From contig NZ_CP072549.1 in the NCBI RefSeq assembly GCF_019343495.1, positions 620,001 to 684,000 of the forward strand: a DNA stretch of 64,000 bases. Direction: 5' to 3'. Position 1 is the stretch's first letter. Each line of letters opens with the position of its first letter. A model generated the notes under the pieces. The model ran no database searches, was not told the origin of the DNA, and saw only the letters and a list, made by a program, of their open reading frames with translations. The position numbers were made by a program, and so were the translations under genes. This DNA comes from Acinetobacter lwoffii (GTDB lineage: Bacteria; Pseudomonadota; Gammaproteobacteria; Pseudomonadales; Moraxellaceae). Positions 38,100 through 47,581 of this stretch are shown piece by piece.

Positions 38100-38506
38100 T
38101 GAATATTGGTCAGGCGGCAAAACGTTCTGGCATCTCTGCGAAAATGATTCGTTATTATGAAGACATTGGTTTGTTGCCGGCTCCGAAACGCAGTGATACA
38201 GGTTATCGGGTTTATAGTGATGCGGATATTAAAATCTTAAGTTTTATCCAGCATGCACGTGAACTCGGCTTTTCTTCAGAGCAGATGAAAGAATTACTTG
38301 GTCTGTGGCTGAACAGCTCACGCCAGAGCAGCGAGGTTAAACAGCTGGCACAAAAACATATCCAGTTTTTACAACAGAAAATTGCCGATATGCAGCATAT
38401 GCTGATGATATTACAGCAATCGGTGGAACAATGTGCCGGCAATGAACAGTCTGACTGCCAGATTTTAAAACAGATTGAACAGGGTGTCGTCCCTGAGCAG
38501 CACTGA
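38099..38506 (+). CDS. cueR: MerR-family copper regulator CueR
   Basis: A MerR-family activator of 135 residues. The N-terminal winged helix-turn-helix ([26 protein letters not shown]) is followed by a dimerisation helix and a C-terminal metal loop. With the ATG at 38099 the metal-binding cysteines are Cys112 and Cys120, the same numbers as in E. coli CueR. An ATG at 38096 overlapping the copA stop is equally possible. TAAGGAG at 38085-38091 serves both. It should activate the 19-bp-spacer promoter before copA. Having the regulator inside the operon gives positive feedback. Confidence 0.92.
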   Translation: MNIGQAAKRSGISAKMIRYYEDIGLLPAPKRSDTGYRVYSDADIKILSFIQHARELGFSSEQMKELLGLWLNSSRQSSEVKQLAQKHIQFLQQKIADMQHMLMILQQSVEQCAGNEQSDCQILKQIEQGVVPEQH

Positions 38507-38584
38507 CCTGATCTGCAGTTCAGCTCAGATTAAATATAGTCTGCCGAATCAGATAAACTTTAAACCGATCCTATGGAGCTAAAC

Positions 38585-38779
38585 ATGAAATTCCGTATTG
38601 AAAACATGACCTGTGGTGGCTGCGCGCGCAGTGTCACGGCTACGATTAAAGATCTGGATGAAAATGCCACTGTGAATATTGATGTGGCCACTAAACTGGT
38701 TGAAGTTGAATCGACAGCCAGTGAATCTGAGATTGTTGCAGCTTTAACCGAAGATGGTTTCCCGCCTGTGGCAGCCTGA
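38585..38779 (+). CDS. copZ: Copper chaperone, HMA domain (CopZ-like)
   Basis: A 64-residue single heavy-metal-associated domain. The metal motif is MTCGGCARSV with CxxC at residues 10-13, and the family end GFPPV is present. It carries Cu(I) to CopA and perhaps to CueR. The frame opens at 38573, but GGAG (38575-38578) fits the ATG at 38585, which gives the standard MKFRIENMTCGG start. It lies 78 bases after cueR, third gene of the copper module, followed by a terminator. Confidence 0.92.
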   Translation: MKFRIENMTCGGCARSVTATIKDLDENATVNIDVATKLVEVESTASESEIVAALTEDGFPPVAA

Positions 38780-38834
38780 TCATTGTCGAGTTAGATTGCG
38801 AAAGTGATCTTATGCACTCATACAGCCAAATAAA

Positions 38835-38862
38835 AAATGCCTGATTGAATCAGGCATTTTTT
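38835..38862. terminator. Bidirectional terminator after copZ
   Basis: AAATGCCTGA (38835-38844) and TCAGGCATTT (38850-38859), loop TTGAA, with T runs on both strands. It serves copZ and the convergent TetR gene. Confidence 0.92.
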
Positions 38863-38872
38863 ATTCTAGTGA

Positions 38873-39478
38873 TCATACCGATGAGATTTTATCTGGCGTC
38901 ATCAGCGCCTGATTAATATACAGCTTAATCAAACGTTCGCGTGATCCAATCGCTTTTTGGTAATTGGTCGAATTTAATAACAGCGAAGCGCCATAGGTGA
39001 CTGTCCAGATATAAGATAAATAATCGCGAATCGACATGGCACTTTCTAAAGCCACCAGATAATCATGGGTGATGTCTTTAATCCGGATAATCCGTTCTTC
39101 ACGAATACGATAAAGCTCCTGAAATAACTCTTTCAGATTTTTTTCGTTATTGGTTAAACGCTCTTCAATGACATGTAACAGGATGGTTCGGTTCGAATTG
39201 AGCATGTGATAGAGCATATATTGTGAAACATAATTTTTAATATCGTTATTATGCTTTTTTGATATTTCTAGAATTCTTTTTTCATTCAGAATAATCAGTT
39301 CTAAATATAACTGGTTCTTGCTTTTAAAATGTTTGTAGATGGTTCCTTTTGCGATGTCCAGTTCACTGGCCAGCTCACTCAGGGTAATGTCCTGATTATT
39401 ATCCAGTAGCAGGCTTTCCGCCATGCTGAGGATCTTCTCTTTACGAAGAAGGAAGTTCTGCTGTCTTACAGTCGTCAT
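38873..39478 (-). CDS. TetR-family regulator
   Basis: A 201-residue TetR-type repressor. The helix-turn-helix at about residues 29-50 reads ITLSELASELDIAKGTIYKHF. The ligand domain is unassigned. It is divergent from an acyl-CoA dehydrogenase and thiolase pair across 499 bases, a common arrangement for regulators of fatty-acid breakdown that sense acyl-CoA. The target is inferred from location only. Confidence 0.88.
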   Translation of the reverse strand: MTTVRQQNFLLRKEKILSMAESLLLDNNQDITLSELASELDIAKGTIYKHFKSKNQLYLELIILNEKRILEISKKHNNDIKNYVSQYMLYHMLNSNRTILLHVIEERLTNNEKNLKELFQELYRIREERIIRIKDITHDYLVALESAMSIRDYLSYIWTVTYGASLLLNSTNYQKAIGSRERLIKLYINQALMTPDKISSV

Positions 39479-39977
39479 CTTCTTGGTCCATACTTTTCGA
39501 AAAAGAACCTTCCAAGAATATGAAATTTTGCACGCGATGGCTATAAAACTAAGGTCGTGATATTTATCTCATTTTGTATATTTATGCAGCAACTGGTGAC
39601 AAATAAAAATAGCGATGCTGAGCAGACAGAAATATTGTCAAGAAAACTGAACCCTAGAGATCAACTTTGCTAAATAAAATTCCATTTTCAGTATAATTAT
39701 TTTATTGTTTCAGCGCACGAAGCTAAATCCTTTGACTGTTTTAAACCCATATTCATCAGGGTTTAGTACGGAAAGTAGATCAATATTAAGCTGGTATATT
39801 CAGTTACTCATACTGAACATGAAGACGTGATTTTCAATGCAACTTTATGAATCTAGATATAGATTTAATACTGCAAGAATTGGATATCACAATTTTAAAA
39901 TGGCCTGCCTGGATTCTAATGAAAATTAGAAAATATTTGGCAACAGGATTGAGTATCACCCTTTAAGGAATTTAAAA
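39479..39977. other. Long intergenic region between TetR gene and fatty-acid operon
   Basis: No gene is seen. Two inverted repeats stand out: TAAACCC/GGGTTTA (39742-39748 with 39759-39765) and TTCAGT/ACTGAA (39800-39805 with 39813-39818). Either could be an operator for the TetR protein, or part of a long 5' leader of the dehydrogenase transcript. AAGGAATTTAAAA precedes the ATG at 39978. Confidence 0.5.
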
Positions 39978-41759
39978 ATGCCGATTTATAATGCGCCGCT
40001 AAAAGACATGGAATTTATTTTAAATGATGTATTCCAAGCTGAACAATTTTGGCAAGGTAATGAAAATCTTGCACATTTAGATATGGCAACGGCAAATGCA
40101 ATTCTGGAAGAGATGGGCAAATTTTCGAAGAATGTTATGCTTGACCTGAATCGTCCTGCTGATGAAGAAGGTGGTGCTCAGTTTAACAATGGTGTGGTGA
40201 CAACACCCAAAGGTTTTAAAGAAGCTTTCAGACAGTTTGCTGAAGGTGGCTGGGTAGGCTTGGGTGCGCCTGAAGAATGGGGCGGACAAAACATGCCGAA
40301 GATGCTCACGGTTCTGGCGGATGAAATGATCTGGAGCACCAACCCATCTTTTATGCTTTATCCACTACTCACTGTGGGTGCAGGTATGGCGATCAATGAC
40401 CGCGCCTCACAGGAACAGAAAGAAACTTATTTACCAAAATTCTATACGGGTGAATGGTCAGGCACCATGTGTCTGACTGAACCACATTCCGGCACAGATC
40501 TTGGCATTATCAAGACCAAAGCTGAACCAAATGAAGATGGTTCGTACAATATTACCGGCACCAAAATTTTTATTACCAGCGGTGAGCATGATCTGAGTGA
40601 AAACATCATTCATCTGGTACTGGCGAAAACACCGTATGCACCAGCAGGTTCACGTGGTATTTCATTATTTATTGTGCCGAAATTCCTGGTCAATGCAGAT
40701 GGATCACTGGGTGAGCGTAATGCAGTATCTGCCGGTTCAATCGAACATAAAATGGGAATTAAAGGCTCGGCGACCTGCGTCATGAACTTTGACGGCGCCA
40801 AGGGCTATATGGTTGGCAATGAAAATGAAGGTCTGGCCGGCATGTTCGTGATGATGAACTACGAACGTTTGTCTATGGGAATTCAGGGCATTGGTGCAGC
40901 AGAATTTGCCTACCAGAATGCGGCACAATATGCGACGGACCGTTTACAGGGCCGTGCATCAACTGGTGCAAAATCTCCAGAAAAACCAGCCGATTCAATT
41001 CTAGTCCATGGCGATGTACGCCGTATGCTGCTCAATGTACGTGCTAACAATGAAGCTTCACGTGCGTTTGCGGTGTATGTAGGTCAACAACTGGATATTA
41101 CCAAATACTCAACCGACCCTGAAGCGGTGCGTAAAGCGACTGACCGTGTGGCGCTGTTAACGCCAATCGCCAAAGCTTATTTGACCGACAAGGCACTGGA
41201 TTCTGCACTGGAAGCGCAAATGTGCTTCGGTGGTCATGGCTATATCCGTGAATGGGGCATGGAACAGTGTATTCGTGACCTGCGTATTTCACAGATTTAT
41301 GAAGGCACCAATGGCGTGCAGGCGATTGACCTGATTGGGCGTAAAACCACCAAATGTAATGGGGCTTATATCGCGGAATATATTGCTGAAATCCGTGAAT
41401 TTGCCCAAAATTTAGATGATTCATTGACGATTAAAACGGCGACATTAGAAGCCTGCCAGCAACTTGAAGATATCACCAAATTCATCGTCGAGCAGTCTAA
41501 ACTGAACCCTGATTTTGCCAACGCGATTGCTGTCGATTATTTACATGCGGTTGGGCTACTAAGTTTCGTGTATATGTATGCGCGGATTAGCAAAGCCGCT
41601 GCAGCCAAAGACGACAGCTACTTCCAGAACAAACTGGTACTGGCCAACTATTATGTGGCCAAAATACTTCCGGATTTGAGTGCACGAATCCAACGTATTC
41701 AAGCCGGTGCGGAACTGGTGATGCAGTTGCCTGAAGACTATTTTACCGCACAGGCTTAA
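39978..41759 (+). CDS. Acyl-CoA dehydrogenase, long C-terminal type
   Basis: A 593-residue acyl-CoA dehydrogenase of the enlarged class (with an additional C-terminal helical domain, as in DmdC and long-chain enzymes of Acinetobacter). The FAD/substrate motif is CLTEPHSGTDLG near residue 164. The catalytic base lies in QIYEGTNGVQAIDLIGRK near residue 439, with Glu in YEGTNG. It carries out the first oxidation in beta-oxidation of a fatty or thio-acid. It is 83 bases upstream of a thiolase gene, so the pair covers the first and last steps. Chain-length specificity is unknown. Confidence 0.93.
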   Translation: MPIYNAPLKDMEFILNDVFQAEQFWQGNENLAHLDMATANAILEEMGKFSKNVMLDLNRPADEEGGAQFNNGVVTTPKGFKEAFRQFAEGGWVGLGAPEEWGGQNMPKMLTVLADEMIWSTNPSFMLYPLLTVGAGMAINDRASQEQKETYLPKFYTGEWSGTMCLTEPHSGTDLGIIKTKAEPNEDGSYNITGTKIFITSGEHDLSENIIHLVLAKTPYAPAGSRGISLFIVPKFLVNADGSLGERNAVSAGSIEHKMGIKGSATCVMNFDGAKGYMVGNENEGLAGMFVMMNYERLSMGIQGIGAAEFAYQNAAQYATDRLQGRASTGAKSPEKPADSILVHGDVRRMLLNVRANNEASRAFAVYVGQQLDITKYSTDPEAVRKATDRVALLTPIAKAYLTDKALDSALEAQMCFGGHGYIREWGMEQCIRDLRISQIYEGTNGVQAIDLIGRKTTKCNGAYIAEYIAEIREFAQNLDDSLTIKTATLEACQQLEDITKFIVEQSKLNPDFANAIAVDYLHAVGLLSFVYMYARISKAAAAKDDSYFQNKLVLANYYVAKILPDLSARIQRIQAGAELVMQLPEDYFTAQA

Positions 41760-41842
41760 CCCGCAATGATTGCGAAGGACCAGCCCTACAGCGCTTTGGC
41801 TATGTAGGGTTGATAACAATGATGAAAAAGGATGAAACTAAA

Positions 41843-43012
41843 ATGATCGTAATTGTAGATGCAGTACGTACCGCGATGGGCGGCTTTCAAGGTTCATTGT
41901 CAAGCTGTACCGCGCCAGATTTGGGTGCTGTGGCAATTAAAGAAGTGGTGGCACGTGCAGGATTGGCGGCCAATGATATTGATGAAGTGATCATGGGCTG
42001 CGTACTGCCAGCCGGTTTAAAACAGGGTCCGGCACGTCAGGCCATGCGTCAGGCAGGTCTACCGGATTCAACTGGTGCGACCACCATCAATAAAATTTGT
42101 GGTTCTGGCATGAAGGCGGTGATGCAGGCAGCAGATGCGATCAAGGCCGGTTCAGCAGAGATTGTGGTTGCAGGTGGTATGGAATCGATGTCAAACGCGC
42201 CATATTTAATGGACAAGGCACGTGCCGGTTTCCGTATGGGGCATGGAAAAGTCATTGATCACATGTTCCAGGAAGGTCTGGAAGATGCTGAAACAGGTCT
42301 GTCGATGGGAATTTTGGCTCAGGAAATGGCGGATAAAAAAGGCTATACGCGTGAGCAGCAGGATGACTATGCGATTGGCTCATTAAATAAAGCCGTGACC
42401 GCCGTCCAGCAAGGCTTCTTTAAAGATGAAATCGTGCCGGTCACTGTCAGCAGCCGTAAAGGTGATGTGATAGTAGAGCAGGATGAGCAACCTTTAAATG
42501 CCAAGGCTGATAAAATTCCAACTCTGCGTCCAGCGTTCAAAAAAGACGGCACCATTACTGCGGCAAATGCCAGTTCAATTTCAGATGGTGCTTCAGCATT
42601 GGTGATCACCTCGAGCGAAATTGCTGCACAGCGTAACTTAAAACCGCTAGCTAATATTCTGGCCTATGCCAGCCATTCGCAGCATCCGTCAGAATTTACT
42701 ATTGCACCTGTTGGTGCGATTGAAAAAGTCCTGAAAAAAACCGGTTGGGATGCTCAGGAGGTTGACCTTTGGGAAATCAACGAAGCGTTCGCCATGGTCA
42801 CTATGTTAGCCATTGATGGCTTTAAACTTGATCCAGCAAAAGTGAACATTAATGGTGGTGCTTGTGCGCTTGGTCATCCATTGGGTTCTTCTGGCTCTCG
42901 TATTATTGTGACCTTGATTCATGCCTTAAAACGTACTGGCGGCAAGAAAGGGATTGCGTCCTTATGTATCGGTGGTGGTGAAGCGACTGCGATTGCTGTG
43001 GAACTGATTTAA
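41843..43012 (+). CDS. Acetyl-CoA C-acyltransferase (thiolase)
   Basis: A 389-residue thiolase that cleaves 3-ketoacyl-CoA or, in reverse, condenses acetyl-CoA. The nucleophile is Cys86 in NKICGSGM; GGACALGHPLGSSG carries the His; SLCIGGGEA near the end carries the second Cys. The frame opens at 41810 with a TTG, and ATGs lie at 41819, 41822 and 41843. The last gives the standard start MIVIVDAVRT and has GGAT nearby. It is downstream of the acyl-CoA dehydrogenase in one operon, ended by a hairpin at 43071. Confidence 0.93.
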   Translation: MIVIVDAVRTAMGGFQGSLSSCTAPDLGAVAIKEVVARAGLAANDIDEVIMGCVLPAGLKQGPARQAMRQAGLPDSTGATTINKICGSGMKAVMQAADAIKAGSAEIVVAGGMESMSNAPYLMDKARAGFRMGHGKVIDHMFQEGLEDAETGLSMGILAQEMADKKGYTREQQDDYAIGSLNKAVTAVQQGFFKDEIVPVTVSSRKGDVIVEQDEQPLNAKADKIPTLRPAFKKDGTITAANASSISDGASALVITSSEIAAQRNLKPLANILAYASHSQHPSEFTIAPVGAIEKVLKKTGWDAQEVDLWEINEAFAMVTMLAIDGFKLDPAKVNINGGACALGHPLGSSGSRIIVTLIHALKRTGGKKGIASLCIGGGEATAIAVELI

Positions 43013-43070
43013 GCACATCCTAAATCGTATATTCAGGTAGCAAACTCAATACTGATTCATTGGAGACTTT

Positions 43071-43094
43071 CTGCTCTTGGTTTACCAGGAGCAG
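43071..43094 (+). terminator. Hairpin after the thiolase gene
   Basis: CTGCTCTTGG (43071-43080) pairs with CCAGGAGCAG (43085-43094) with one G-U pair. The T tract after it is weak (ATTCTTTAAAT). Confidence 0.6.
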
Positions 43095-43202
43095 GGATTC
43101 TTTAAATCATATTAATTTTTAAAATACACAATAAAATCCATATTTTCAGACTTTGCTGATCCCATTCCATCTATATTTTTACTATAAAAATTACTTTTTA
43201 AA

Positions 43203-44270
43203 TTATTTAAAAACTTTTTCCAGCACATGCCGGTGAATAAATCGTAACTTGTCTTTAACTGCTTCGCTCAGCTTGAAGGGGTAGGCATCTTCCAGACCCA
43301 TACAACGGTTTAAGGCATTCAGATTAAAGGTCAAGGTAACCCAGTTTTCCAGAATATGTTCAAAATCCTGTCCACCAATCGGGCATTCTTTAAAATCCAT
43401 ACTGGCCAGATAGCTGCCATTTCCTTCGACACGCATACCACCATAGTAGGCAGTTTCCAGTGTTTCCATCATATGCAGATAATGTGCCCAGGTTTCTGCC
43501 CAGTCTTCCCAGGGATGGGCGGTGGCATAAGCACTGATATACTTTTCCTGCCAGTTGATTGGTGCGCCTTCGTTATAATGGCGTTCAAGTGCCTTGCTGT
43601 AGTCTTGCCGCTCATCGCCAAAATACTGACGGAATTCATCTAGCAATTCCGGATGCATATGTTGCATGAGCGCAAAATAATAATGGCCGCTTTCATGACG
43701 AAAATGACCCAATAAAGTCCGGTAGTTTTCACCCATATTCACACGTGTAGTTTCACGATAAACCACATCAGCTTCAATGGCATTGAGGGTAATGACACCA
43801 TTGGCATGACCAATTAAAACAGGCTTATCTTCTTGGGGCAGGAGAAAATCAAAACGCAGACCAAATGGATCATCTTCAGACTTTTTAGGGCGTGGCATCA
43901 TGTTCATGCGCTGGGCCAAATACAGGAATCGACGTTTGGCTTCTTCCAGTCGAAACCAGTAAATCAGGTTCTCAGAATTTTCCAGATCAGGAATGACATG
44001 GGTCAACTGACAGGATTCACAAAATTCCTCGTCTTCATCGCTGGGGATCATCCAGTTGCATACCTGATAATTTACATAATTGTGACAGGGTTTATAACTG
44101 GCATGTTGGTAGTTCTTGGCGATTGGAACCCATCGCTCAGCACTCTGTTTTTCGAATGCGCATAGCTCTTTTTCCGAAGCGATATAACCGATCGGTGACA
44201 GACAGTGATCACAAACTGATTTGTAAAAAAACAGCTGTTGCTTGCAGACGGCACATTCAAAATGTTTCAT
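43203..44270 (-). CDS. Zinc-ribbon putative metallopeptidase
   Basis: A 355-residue protein of the putative zinc-binding peptidase group. The N-terminus has a zinc ribbon (CAVCKQQLFFYKSVCDHC, cysteines 7, 10, 22 and 25 approximately), with another Cys pair in FCESCQLTH near 83-89. The HExxH metalloprotease motif is HESGH near residue 189, in LLGHFRHESGHYYF. Downstream is an Asp/His/Trp-rich stretch (HPWEDWAETWAHYLHMMETLE), which may supply the third ligand. Substrate and pathway are unknown. It is a single gene. Confidence 0.8.
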   Translation of the reverse strand: MKHFECAVCKQQLFFYKSVCDHCLSPIGYIASEKELCAFEKQSAERWVPIAKNYQHASYKPCHNYVNYQVCNWMIPSDEDEEFCESCQLTHVIPDLENSENLIYWFRLEEAKRRFLYLAQRMNMMPRPKKSEDDPFGLRFDFLLPQEDKPVLIGHANGVITLNAIEADVVYRETTRVNMGENYRTLLGHFRHESGHYYFALMQHMHPELLDEFRQYFGDERQDYSKALERHYNEGAPINWQEKYISAYATAHPWEDWAETWAHYLHMMETLETAYYGGMRVEGNGSYLASMDFKECPIGGQDFEHILENWVTLTFNLNALNRCMGLEDAYPFKLSEAVKDKLRFIHRHVLEKVFK

Positions 44271-44954
44271 TAAACTCCCTGTAGGGAAGCGAACGACCTA
44301 AAATGTTTATGTTCGATGAACACCAAGAAAGGTTCAGAATGCCTACCTAAATTTCTTCCTGATAAAGAAACATCATAAAAATTTCATTGAAAATTCTATA
44401 TGGATGAATTGTAAAAAAGGTGTGAATGAATATCCCATCAAAGATAGTTTAATGATTATTGATATTGCTTTAGTTTTTGATTTATAAGAAAATTACCATT
44501 ATTTAATTATAAAAATTGGTTTAGTATGGCTTTTTCATTTCTTAGTAATTCATTTAGCAATGTTATCATTCAATTAAAAAAATATATTTCTGAAATTAAA
44601 GAAAGGACAGATATTGATGAGTGGGAAAAGGAGTTACTAAAAAATTTAGATTCTATAGATCTTTATGATAATGAAAGGCTAAATGAGTTTGAAGAACACT
44701 GTATAGAGATCAAAAAAAGAAATGATTTAAGTTTAAAGTTGGTATTTGATAATGAGTATGGGGAATTAGGGCATCATTTTGAATATTCGGATCGAATAAA
44801 GCTAGAGTATATAAATTTATTAATCTATGCATATTATAAAGAAGTAATGTTTAGGAAAGATTATAGATACTCTTTTCAAAAATCCTTTTTTGATTTTATT
44901 GAAAATAATGCAAATAAATTCAGTCCTGAAGTAAATTATATTTTTTCTTTTATA

Positions 44955-45812
44955 GGGTCTGTTGACATTTACTGTTCATAATTAACCCTATAAAGGTAGC
45001 CATAAAAATATACAGGCTAAAGCAACAGAACTTTGATAATTTCTTTTGAGCTTGTCATATCGAGTAGCTATTCCTCTAAATTGCTTTAATCTACAAAACA
45101 TATTTTCAACTAAATGCCTGATTTTATATAAATACCAGTCCATATGGTCATTGTTCGATTGGCTATTTGTTTTCTTTGGTATATTCGCTTTAGTCCCTGT
45201 TTTCCTGATCTGTTCACGCAGTGGTTCTGAATCATAGCCTTTATCTGCACATACCACTTTTGTCTCTTTTAAATCTAATGTTGATATTAAATCAGGTGCA
45301 ACTTTAACATCATGTGTGGTTCCATCGGTAATCACGAAATCAATAGGATTGCCATGTGCATCAACAATCAAATGTATTTTTGAGGAGTTTCCTCCTACAC
45401 TTTTAGAAATAGATTGATTCGCTATGCCGGCAGAATGTTGATGAGCACGTACATGAGAGCCATCAATAAAAATCCACTCCATATCGGGGCATGAGGCTAG
45501 TAATTTGAATAATCTAAGTAACTTACCGCTGCTTGACCAACGATTAAAACGTTTGAAAATAGAGTTTGAATGACCAAAACAACAAGGAATATCTCGCCAC
45601 GGACAGCCTGTTCTAATTCTATAGAGAATAGCTTCAATAAAATTGCGTAAATTTGAGTTGTGGTGAATGGATAAATTACGCAGAATAACTTTCAACTTTT
45701 GCCAGTGTTGATCTGTCAGCATGGTACGAGGCATAGCGAATAGTAAAATTGGGTTTGGCGATTTGATTTTACTACTTCGCTATTTTTTTAAGCTAAAAGT
45801 GTCAACACACCC
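44955..45812 (-). mobile_element. IS5-family insertion sequence
   Basis: An 858-bp element. The left end GGGTCTGTTGACATTT and the complement of the right end GGGTGTGTTGACACTT are imperfect inverted repeats. The flanking TA (44953-44954 and 45813-45814) is duplicated. It sits inside the membrane-protein gene and its transposase is on the minus strand. Confidence 0.85.
44988..45734 (-). CDS. IS5-family transposase
   Basis: A 248-residue DDE transposase in a single frame, IS427-like. The N-terminus MPRTMLTDQHWQKL is typical of the group. The catalytic residues lie in IFIDGSHVRAHQ (first Asp), VCADKGYDSEPL (second Asp) and HLVENMFCRLKQFRGIATRYDK (Glu). The ORF is intact, so the element may be active. 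Confidence 0.93.
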   Translation of the reverse strand: MPRTMLTDQHWQKLKVILRNLSIHHNSNLRNFIEAILYRIRTGCPWRDIPCCFGHSNSIFKRFNRWSSSGKLLRLFKLLASCPDMEWIFIDGSHVRAHQHSAGIANQSISKSVGGNSSKIHLIVDAHGNPIDFVITDGTTHDVKVAPDLISTLDLKETKVVCADKGYDSEPLREQIRKTGTKANIPKKTNSQSNNDHMDWYLYKIRHLVENMFCRLKQFRGIATRYDKLKRNYQSSVALACIFLWLPL

Positions 45813-46619
45813 TAGATAAATTGCCATTTAAACTGTTAAGTAAAGTTTATTCTAATCCAAATTTTCAAAAAATAATTGAAACTTTAACACCTGATCATTT
45901 TTCAAAATATATTGAATATTTAGAGTCTAATCACAGAAATATAGAAAAAATTGATGCTTGGACTAGTACATTTGAATCTAAAAAAAGTGAAGTATCAGAA
46001 TTAGAAAAGCGTCTTGAAAAAAATAAACAAACTTATGATTTCGTTTTGCTCAATAAAGGTTTTAAAGAGCTTTATGATCAGAAAAAAATAGAGTTAGATA
46101 ATGCAAAAGGTACTTATAGCTTTGTTGCAGCAACAATGTTTTCTATACCTTTTGTGGAATTAGGTGCATTAATTGGAGCATTTTTCTATTTTGATGGAAA
46201 GCTACCTACTGGTATGTGGTTTATTTCTATTCCCTTCATTACTTTAATTTTAATTACGTTATATCTTTTAAAAATTTCTTTACAAGACAAAAGAGCAGTC
46301 CAATCTCAAATGATGCAGCTAGAACTTCGCATGGCACTGTGTCAGTTCATCCATAACTATGCTGAAGATTCAGAAAAACTGCATAAGAAAAATGCAGCAG
46401 GCTTTGAGAAATTTGAAAATATTATCTTTTCACCGCTAGTTTCATCTGATGACAAGATTCCAACCACCTTTGATGGAATGGAGCAACTTGCCAAATTAGT
46501 GAGTGAATTTAGAAAGTAATCCAAACTTTCCGCTATCGGCGAGTATCCTATTTTTAATTAGTCAGCGCTTTTACTAAGGCATAGAATTAATTTACTTTTG
46601 AGGTAATAGCGATCAGTAG

Positions 46620-47507
46620 ATGGCATTCAGCTGGATTTTCTTCACTTTAATGGCTGCATTTATGCAGGCTTGGCGCAACGCCTTTCAAAAACAGCTCAGC
46701 ACCACGGTCGATGTGTGGGGAGTCACCCTGGCACGCTTTATTTTCGGTTTGCCATTCGCTGCGCTTTACCTGAGCAGCCTGTATTATTTCAAGCCAGTTG
46801 AAAGTGTGATTCACTTCACGCCCAAGTTCTGGGTCTATGTGGTGATTGCGGGTTGCAGTCAGATTTTAGCTACGGCGCTGATGGTACAACTGTTCAAGCA
46901 AAAAAATTATGCCGTTGGGGTGGGGCTGGCGAAAAGTGAAGCCATTCTTGCAGCCATTATTGGCGTGACCTTTTTAGCAGATCATTTGTCATTTCTGGCC
47001 TGGATTGGTGTGGCGCTGGGCGGATATGCGGTATTTTTATTGAGTAAAGGCCAACAGGTCAGCGGGTTTTCAGCGAGAACATTGGCGATCGGGATTGGCA
47101 GTGGATTAAGTTTTGCCATTACCTCGCTTCTGGTACGCGAAGCCAGTCTGGAATTAAGCACTTTACCCACCTTGCATCGTGCGGCCTGGGTGCTGTTAAT
47201 GGTGATCAGTTTTCAGTGCCTGAGTATGCTGCTTTACCTCAGCCTATTCAGTCGCCAGACTTTAGTGGCCATGTGGCAGCGTCTGGGCTTAACTTTTAAG
47301 GTGAGTGTGTGCAGTTTTATGGCATCACTCGGCTGGTTTACTGCCATGAGCATGATGAGTGTGCCGGTCGTGAAAACCTTAGGACAAATTGAGATTCTGT
47401 TTAGTATACTGATTTCGGCATATTTCTTTAAAGATAAACTGGCACGTGCGGAGCATTGGGGACTAGGCTTGGTAGTGATTGCGGCGATTCTAGTAATCTG
47501 GGCCTGA
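46620..47507 (+). CDS. EamA/DMT-family transporter
   Basis: A 295-residue ten-helix drug/metabolite transporter made of two EamA repeats (about 5-140 and 155-290). The second repeat ends ILISAYFFKDKLARAEHWGLGLVVIAAIL, a typical family signature. The substrate is unknown; relatives export amino acids or metabolites. The gene is alone. GAGG lies 20 bases upstream of the ATG, so the ribosome site is weak. A terminator shared with catD follows. Confidence 0.88.
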   Translation: MAFSWIFFTLMAAFMQAWRNAFQKQLSTTVDVWGVTLARFIFGLPFAALYLSSLYYFKPVESVIHFTPKFWVYVVIAGCSQILATALMVQLFKQKNYAVGVGLAKSEAILAAIIGVTFLADHLSFLAWIGVALGGYAVFLLSKGQQVSGFSARTLAIGIGSGLSFAITSLLVREASLELSTLPTLHRAAWVLLMVISFQCLSMLLYLSLFSRQTLVAMWQRLGLTFKVSVCSFMASLGWFTAMSMMSVPVVKTLGQIEILFSILISAYFFKDKLARAEHWGLGLVVIAAILVIWA

Positions 47508-47537
47508 TGCAGCACTAATTTTTTAAATCTAAGTATA

Positions 47538-47566
47538 AAAAAGCCACTGATCAACAGTGGCTTTTT
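47538..47566. terminator. Bidirectional terminator between EamA gene and the cat-ben operon
   Basis: AAAAAGCCACTG (47538-47549) pairs with CAGTGGCTTTTT (47555-47566), loop ATCAA, with T runs both ways. It closes the long catB-to-catD transcript. Confidence 0.93.
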
Positions 47567-47581
47567 CTTTGCATTTATTGT

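Larger units (their letters stand above)
44526..46519 (+). pseudogene. Membrane/coiled-coil protein gene split by an IS5-family element
   Basis: The part before the IS (44526-44954) encodes 143 residues, hydrophilic and Lys/Glu-rich, starting MAFSFLSNSFSNVI. The part after it (45815-46519) encodes 234 more, beginning DKLPFKLLSKVYSN. Removing the IS and one TA copy joins them in the same frame (ATA then GAT AAA), giving one protein of 377 residues. The second part has a coiled coil (ESKKSEVSELEKRLEKNKQT) and two membrane segments near 108-130 and 139-160 of that part. I do not recognise the family. The gene is AT-rich compared with its neighbours. Either half may still be translated. Confidence 0.82.

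Noticed and set aside
46520..46619. Possible small gene between the split membrane gene and the EamA transporter
   Set aside because: Only 100 bases, with no start and ribosome site combination and no coding character.
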